Assembly (NCBI RefSeq): GCF_017104965.1
Contig: NZ_JAAGPR010000019.1
Location: 62,001 to 126,000, forward strand
Origin: Paraburkholderia sp. Ac-20340
Lineage (GTDB): Bacteria; Pseudomonadota; Gammaproteobacteria; Burkholderiales; Burkholderiaceae
Length of the DNA stretch: 64,000 nucleotides
Reading direction: 5' to 3'
Below, piece by piece: positions 59,427 through 64,000 of this stretch. Both the position numbers and the translations under genes were made by a program. The first letter of the stretch is position 1. Each line of letters starts with the position of its first letter. The notes under the pieces were generated by a model, which had not been told where the DNA came from, ran no database searches, and worked only from the letters and a program-made list of their open reading frames with translations.

Positions 59427-61709
59427 TCACGCGATATCCCACCATGCAGGCAGCAAGGCGCGCACATCGGGCCGCGCGAACCGGTCGTCCAGCAGATGCA
59501 CCACGCCGCTATCGTGTTCGCTGCGGATCACGCGCCCGGCTGCCTGCACGACCTTGCGCAGGCCGGGAATCAGATAGGTGTAGTCGAAGCCCGCGCCGTA
59601 CAGCGCATCCATGCGCTCGCGCATTGCTTCGTTGACGGCGTTGACCTGCGGCATGCCCAGCGTTGCGATAAACGTGCCGATCAGTCGCGTGCCCGGCAGA
59701 TCGATGCCTTCGCCAAACGCGCCGCCCAGCACCGCGAAGCCAATGCCGCAACCGCCTTCCACGAAGCGCGCCACAAATGCCTGCTGCTGCGCTTCGTCCA
59801 TCGTGCGCGACTGCGTCCAAGTATCGATGTGCGCGTGACGCGCAACGAAGACATCGGCGGCCTGCTGAAGATAGTCGTAGCTGCTGAAGAAGCAGAGGTA
59901 GTTGCCGGGACGCTGCGCATATTGCCGCGCGATCCGCTCGACCAGCGTGTCGAGCGAGCGTGCGCGATCCTTGTAGCGCGTCGAAATATCGCGCGCGATC
60001 TGCACATCGAGTTGCTCCGCGCGAAACGGCGTGCCGATTTCCACCTGCACCGTGTTCGCGGGCAGGCCGAGCATATCGGCGTAAAAATGCGCGGGCGCGA
60101 GCGTGGCGGAAAAGAGCGTCACGCTATGCGCGGCGGCCACGCGCGGGCGCAACGCGTTAGCGGGCACGAGATTGCGGATGCACAAGGTCGAACGCGCGCG
60201 TTTGCCTGCATGACCGGCCAGGGGCGTGACGTCGAAGATCGATTGCGTATCGAAGCGTTCGGCGAGACGCAGGAAATGCAGCGCGTCGAAATAGAGGCGT
60301 TCGAGATCGGCGTCGCGCACCAGCGCGGGTTCCGCAAGCTGATCGCCGATGCGGGCAATCACGTCGCCCAGCGCGCCGATCAGGCCGTCGGGCAGCGTAT
60401 CGCTTGCGCGCCACGCATCGGGCGAGAGCGCGTTCTGTGCGTTCCAGTGACGCGCGAGTCGCGTGAGCGCGCGCTTCACCGGCGCGCTCGCGGCACGCCG
60501 CACGGCATCCATGCGCGTCTGCACGAGTTCGGCGGAATACATCGCGCGGGCGCGCTCGGGCAGATTGTGCGCTTCGTCCACCAGCAGGCTCATGCGCCAC
60601 TGGTTGTGCGCGCCGAGCATGAACAGCATCGCGCTCACGTCGAAGTAATAGTTGTAGTCGCCGACGATCACGTCGCTCCAGCGCGCGAGTTCCTGGCCGA
60701 GGTAATACGGGCAGACCGCGTGTTCGCGCGCGACTTCGCGCAGCGCGTCGCGCTTGAGATGGACGCGGGCGAGCGCGGCTTCGCGCGCGGCGGGCAGGCG
60801 GTCGTAGAAGCCGCGCGCGAGCGGGCACGACTGGCCGTGGCACGCGAGTTCGGGATGCTCGCAGGCCTTGTCGCGCGCGACGAGTTCGAGCACGCGTAGC
60901 GGCAGCGGCGCGTTGGTTTCGTCGCTTGCGTCGCTCTGTGCATTCGCGAGCGTGTCGAGCGCATCGAGCGCGAGTTGCCGCCCGGAGCTTTTCGCGCTCA
61001 AAAACAGCACCTTGTCGATGCCGCCGCGCGCGCAGGCCTTCAACTGCGGAAACAAGGTGCCGATGGTCTTGCCGATGCCTGTCGGCGCCTGAGCGAGCAG
61101 ACAACGGCCTTGGGTGGCCGCGCGCCAGACCGCCTCGGCGAGATCGCGCTGGCCCTGACGAAAGCTCGGATGCGGCAGACGCAGCGCGGCGAGCGCCGTG
61201 TCGCGCGCACTGCGATGCGCGCTTTCCTGCTCGGCCCATGCGATAAAGCGCGCGCATTGCGCTTCGAAATCCGCGCGTAACTGCCAGGCGCTGGCCTGCT
61301 CGACGAGCGCCGTTTCGCGCCCCGAACCGATGTCGTAATACACCAGCGCCAGTTCGAGCGTATCGAGGCCAAGCTTCTCGCACATCAAGGCGCCGTACAC
61401 GCGCAACTGCGCCCAGTGCAGCGCGCGCTGGTTCTCGCGCATGGCGTCCAGATCGCCGCGATAGGTCTTGAATTCTTCGAGCCGATGTCGCGCGGGATCG
61501 TAGCCATCGGCGCGCCCGCGCACGGTCAGTGTGCCGATGGTGCCGCTCAGGGCGATTTCCGTTTCGTAACCGTCAGGCCGGCGCGCGGCGATGGCGGCGT
61601 GACCCGCGCGGCCTTCGCTCGCATCGGGCGAGGGCGTGAAGCGCAGATCGAGGTCGCCGCGTTTGGCGGTGAACTCGCAAAGCATGCGCACGGCGACGGT
61701 GTAACTCAT
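59427..61709 (-). CDS. XPD/DinG-like helicase with N-terminal PD-(D/E)XK motif
   Basis: A 760-residue superfamily 2 helicase. Residues 1-165 look like a RecB/Cas4-type nuclease: Asp68 in VRGRADGYD and Glu79-Phe-Lys81 in LEEFKTYRG, with a conserved-type Gln101. The helicase has Walker A APTGIGKT at 208-215, an iron-sulfur-type four-cysteine region (ACEHPELACHGQSCPLARGF, then EHAVCPYYLGQE), a DEAH box in LLVDEAHNLP, and the final QAAGRVIRSEHDSGVVHLLDDR. It unwinds DNA in repair. Its start overlaps the FAN1 gene by four bases, so they work together. The ATG at 61709 is chosen over upstream codons that lie within the neighbouring gene. Confidence 0.88.
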   Translation of the reverse strand: MSYTVAVRMLCEFTAKRGDLDLRFTPSPDASEGRAGHAAIAARRPDGYETEIALSGTIGTLTVRGRADGYDPARHRLEEFKTYRGDLDAMRENQRALHWAQLRVYGALMCEKLGLDTLELALVYYDIGSGRETALVEQASAWQLRADFEAQCARFIAWAEQESAHRSARDTALAALRLPHPSFRQGQRDLAEAVWRAATQGRCLLAQAPTGIGKTIGTLFPQLKACARGGIDKVLFLSAKSSGRQLALDALDTLANAQSDASDETNAPLPLRVLELVARDKACEHPELACHGQSCPLARGFYDRLPAAREAALARVHLKRDALREVAREHAVCPYYLGQELARWSDVIVGDYNYYFDVSAMLFMLGAHNQWRMSLLVDEAHNLPERARAMYSAELVQTRMDAVRRAASAPVKRALTRLARHWNAQNALSPDAWRASDTLPDGLIGALGDVIARIGDQLAEPALVRDADLERLYFDALHFLRLAERFDTQSIFDVTPLAGHAGKRARSTLCIRNLVPANALRPRVAAAHSVTLFSATLAPAHFYADMLGLPANTVQVEIGTPFRAEQLDVQIARDISTRYKDRARSLDTLVERIARQYAQRPGNYLCFFSSYDYLQQAADVFVARHAHIDTWTQSRTMDEAQQQAFVARFVEGGCGIGFAVLGGAFGEGIDLPGTRLIGTFIATLGMPQVNAVNEAMRERMDALYGAGFDYTYLIPGLRKVVQAAGRVIRSEHDSGVVHLLDDRFARPDVRALLPAWWDIA

Positions 61710-63457
61710 GGCGCGATCACGGCTTCCTGCGCGATATCCTCGCTCGCCCAACGCGCCTGCAATACCGTCACCGGCATGCCGTGCGCGGCGCAGTAGGCGA
61801 GCCAGCGGCGCTGGTTGTCCTGCAGGCGATCGCCGGGCCCTTTGACTTCGATCAGTTCGTAGCGGCGCTCGCGCGGCCAGAAGCGCACGAGATCGGGCAG
61901 GCCCGAACGATTCGCAGCCGGCTCGCGCAAGAGGCGCTCGAACCACAGACGCAGATGCGCGGCCGGGAAGCAGTCGAGCGCCAGCGCGAGCAAGGTGTCG
62001 TCGAGCGCGCCCCATGCGATGAAGGGCGCCTGCGTGCCGTATTTATCGGCGAAACGCTGCGCGATGGTGTGGCGATACGTGCCGGTTTCGAGTTCGGCGA
62101 GACAGGCGTCGAACAGCGCCGCGCGGCGCGTAACGAAATCGGCGGCAAGCAGATCGGCGGGGCCGCGCTGGAACGGGTGGAAGAACGCGCCCGGCAGCGG
62201 CGCGAACAGCGCAGGCCAGCACAACAGGCCGAACAGGCCCGTAATGAGCGTGTTTTCGACGTAGAACACCGGCGCTTCGGCGTCGCTGCCAGCGAGCGCG
62301 AGACGCGCGGCTTCTTCCACGCGCAGCGGCCGGTGCGCGGCGGGCAGCGTCAGTTCGATGAGCGAGTGATCGGGCGCGGTGGGCTGGCTGCGTGACGTCG
62401 CGCGGCGGCGCGTCAGACGGCCGAGCGTGCGCGCGGCGCGCTGCGCCTCTTCTTCGTTCGCGGGCGCTTCGGCAATCGACTGGGCGAGTGCGCAGGCCGC
62501 GTCGCGCTGTCCCAGTTGCTCCAGCACGCGCACGCGCCGGTAGCGCGATTCGGGGTGGCCGCAGTCGAGATAGGCGCGCATCGCCAGCGCCGCTTCGCCC
62601 AGCCGTTCGGCCGACTGGCCCGCCGCGTGGCGCACTCGGTCGTGGCGCGCGCGCAGCCAGGCGTTGTGGTGCGTGTGCGCGGCAAGCGCGTCGAGAGCAT
62701 CGAGCGCAGTGGCGATGTCGAGCGCGCCTGGATCTTCGGGCGCGACATCGAAAATCGCGCGGCAATCGCGCAGGGCCAGATACGCGTCGATATCGGCGCG
62801 CTGCTGGAAGGCCCGCGAGGCGCTGTCGAGCGGCACCGGTTCGTAGCGGTAGACGCCCAGATCGGCGAGCACGAATTCGGACCAGTCCTGATGCAGATTG
62901 CCGAAGAACATCAGGCGCAGACGTTCGCACAGCGGCGCGGCGACGAAGTCGAAAACCGTATCCGCCGTGGCGGGAAACCACGCGCTCCAAAGACGCGCGG
63001 CGGGCGCGGCGGCGCCGAGCGCGTCGAGCGTGGCCGCGCGCGTGGCGGTGCGCGGGTTCAGGGCGATCAGGTCGGGCGTGGCGGCTTCGCCCTGAGCGAC
63101 GAGCCGCGCGGCGAGCGTCTGCAATTCCGCCTTGGTCACGAGCGCCGCAAGCGCGTCGAGCGCGAGTTCCGGCGCCGCGTCGAGCCAGCCCGCCGCGATT
63201 AACGGCGCGGCCGCCGCGCGCGGGCAGCCGATCTCGGCGTAATCGAGTTTGCTCGCGCGAAAGTGCGGGCCTTTGCGCATCAGCATGCGCACGAAGAGCG
63301 CCCGCGCCGCGAGCGGCAGGGCGCCGAATTCCTGCGCGAAACGGCGTTCGGCGTCGTCGAACAGGTCGGCGCAGCGCGCGTCGAGCCAGCCGAGCGCGCG
63401 CTCGAAGTTCGCCAGGTAGTAGAACGGATCGGGGGAGTCGGGGAGCACGCGCGGCAC
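61706..63457 (-). CDS. FAN1-type VRR-NUC structure-specific nuclease
   Basis: About 583 residues. The N-terminus (FYYLANFERALGWLDARCADLFDDAERRF, then ARALFVRMLMRKGPHFRASKLDYAEIG) matches bacterial FAN1. A helical TPR-like middle follows. The C-terminal VRR-NUC core has Asp522 in SGLPDLVRFW and Glu537-Val-Lys539 in ELIEVKGPGDRLQDNQRRW. FAN1 cuts 5' flaps and interstrand crosslinks. The start is uncertain: I take the GTG at 63457, with GTG 63448 as an alternative; no good ATG exists in frame near the conserved start. The downstream helicase overlaps by four bases. Confidence 0.87.
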   Translation of the reverse strand: MPRVLPDSPDPFYYLANFERALGWLDARCADLFDDAERRFAQEFGALPLAARALFVRMLMRKGPHFRASKLDYAEIGCPRAAAAPLIAAGWLDAAPELALDALAALVTKAELQTLAARLVAQGEAATPDLIALNPRTATRAATLDALGAAAPAARLWSAWFPATADTVFDFVAAPLCERLRLMFFGNLHQDWSEFVLADLGVYRYEPVPLDSASRAFQQRADIDAYLALRDCRAIFDVAPEDPGALDIATALDALDALAAHTHHNAWLRARHDRVRHAAGQSAERLGEAALAMRAYLDCGHPESRYRRVRVLEQLGQRDAACALAQSIAEAPANEEEAQRAARTLGRLTRRRATSRSQPTAPDHSLIELTLPAAHRPLRVEEAARLALAGSDAEAPVFYVENTLITGLFGLLCWPALFAPLPGAFFHPFQRGPADLLAADFVTRRAALFDACLAELETGTYRHTIAQRFADKYGTQAPFIAWGALDDTLLALALDCFPAAHLRLWFERLLREPAANRSGLPDLVRFWPRERRYELIEVKGPGDRLQDNQRRWLAYCAAHGMPVTVLQARWASEDIAQEAVIAP

Positions 63458-63622
63458 TGTATGGATATACAGCCGCGATGATAGCAGGCCCGCGCGCTTC
63501 GCTGCCGGCGGGGCCGTCCGGCGTAGATCGGCGTCGGGCGGGCCGTAAGCTACAATTGGCGCAGCCTGAAAACCGGATCGCGCTGCACGCGCGACTACAG
63601 TGACAAAACAGCGACAAGAGCG

Positions 63623-64000
63623 ATGAACAAACGGAATGCCTGTCTCGTCGGCCTCGCGGCCGGCGCCACCCTGCTCGCGGGCTGCGTTGCGCAGTACCAG
63701 AACCCCAGCGCCTGCGAACAGGAGATGCGCAGCCGCCTCGCCAGTGCGTCGCTGGGCGACTTCTCCGTCACGCACACGGCGGTGGCGTATCGCGGCAAGC
63801 GCGTCGTCATCGAAGGGCAACTCGAACGCGGCATGATTCCGGCTTCGGGCGTGCTCGGGGCTTCGGAAGCGCTCGCGGTGGGCGGCATGCCGAATGCGGG
63901 TTCGCCGGCGGTGGCATCCGCTGCATCCGCTGCATCCAGTGCGGCTGGCGTGACGGGCAAGCAGCACGCTGCGGTTGCCGTGCCGGCGTCGGGCGCCTCT
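63623..64000 (+). CDS. Hypothetical lipoprotein, 3' end beyond window
   Basis: The first 126 residues are visible. A signal peptide with the lipobox LLAGC (Cys at about residue 21) shows it is a lipoprotein. The mature start VAQYQNPSACEQEMRSRLA is polar, and a serine/alanine-rich low-complexity stretch follows (SAASAASSAAG). No domain is recognised. The first visible Cys pair may form a disulfide. It is divergent from the FAN1 gene, with 165 bases between them. Confidence 0.75.
   Translation, partial: MNKRNACLVGLAAGATLLAGCVAQYQNPSACEQEMRSRLASASLGDFSVTHTAVAYRGKRVVIEGQLERGMIPASGVLGASEALAVGGMPNAGSPAVASAASAASSAAGVTGKQHAAVAVPASGAS

Overview
The window is 64 kb of a GC-rich chromosome, almost certainly from a Burkholderiaceae member close to Paraburkholderia, Caballeronia or Burkholderia. 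Evidence for this is the codon bias, the thrS-infC-rpmI-rplT-pheS-pheT-ihfA-merR order, the ETF-QO, ScoAB and RelA sequences, the lipid A deacylase, and the xylose gene set. The genus is an inference; no rRNA gene is present.

Layout. 1-8156: housekeeping and small metabolic genes (metallophosphoesterase, GlcD-like FAD oxidase, DUF2069 protein, WrbA, YihY-type membrane protein, DUF962 protein, an alpha/beta hydrolase overlapping an O-acetylhomoserine sulfhydrylase, a CBS protein). 8212-20482: MFS-acyltransferase fusion, aroC, a TPR/glycosyltransferase-like protein, ETF-QO, SDR, thioesterase, PAS-LuxR regulator, scoA-scoB, hydrolase, RidA. 20588-31547: stringent response and translation block (relA, tRNA-Val, thrS, infC with an ATC start, rpmI, rplT, pheS, pheT, ihfA, merR).

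31692-43005 is an 11.3 kb integrated island. It sits in the 3' end of tRNA-Pro(GGG) between two identical 27-bp copies of the tRNA tail. It carries a tyrosine integrase beside attL, a Rep_3-type initiator domain fused to unrelated domains with iteron-like repeats next to it, two antitoxin-like genes with no toxin seen, and a 4-bp-overlapping pair of small membrane proteins. It also carries a low-GC two-gene module (membrane-anchored coiled-coil protein plus PD-(D/E)XK nuclease-like protein), a serine recombinase, an AAA+ helicase-like ATPase and an endonuclease VII-type HNH protein. No phage structural or conjugation gene is present. The nuclease/membrane module is my best candidate for an undescribed, probably anti-phage, system. 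The tRNA's own terminator is now stranded beyond attR.

43006-64000: EamA exporter, PagL-type lipid A deacylase, 3-hydroxybutyryl-CoA dehydrogenase, then a complete xylose locus (galM and xylR leftward; xylA, xylB and the xylFGH ABC transporter rightward). After this come a zinc-finger Clp ATPase that looks like the stand-alone disaggregase ClpG/ClpK, a two-gene DNA-repair operon (FAN1-type VRR-NUC nuclease and an XPD/DinG-like helicase with its own N-terminal nuclease motif), and the start of a lipoprotein gene. The xylose genes form one pathway: XylFGH imports xylose, GalM interconverts anomers, XylA and XylB make xylulose 5-phosphate, and XylR probably activates.
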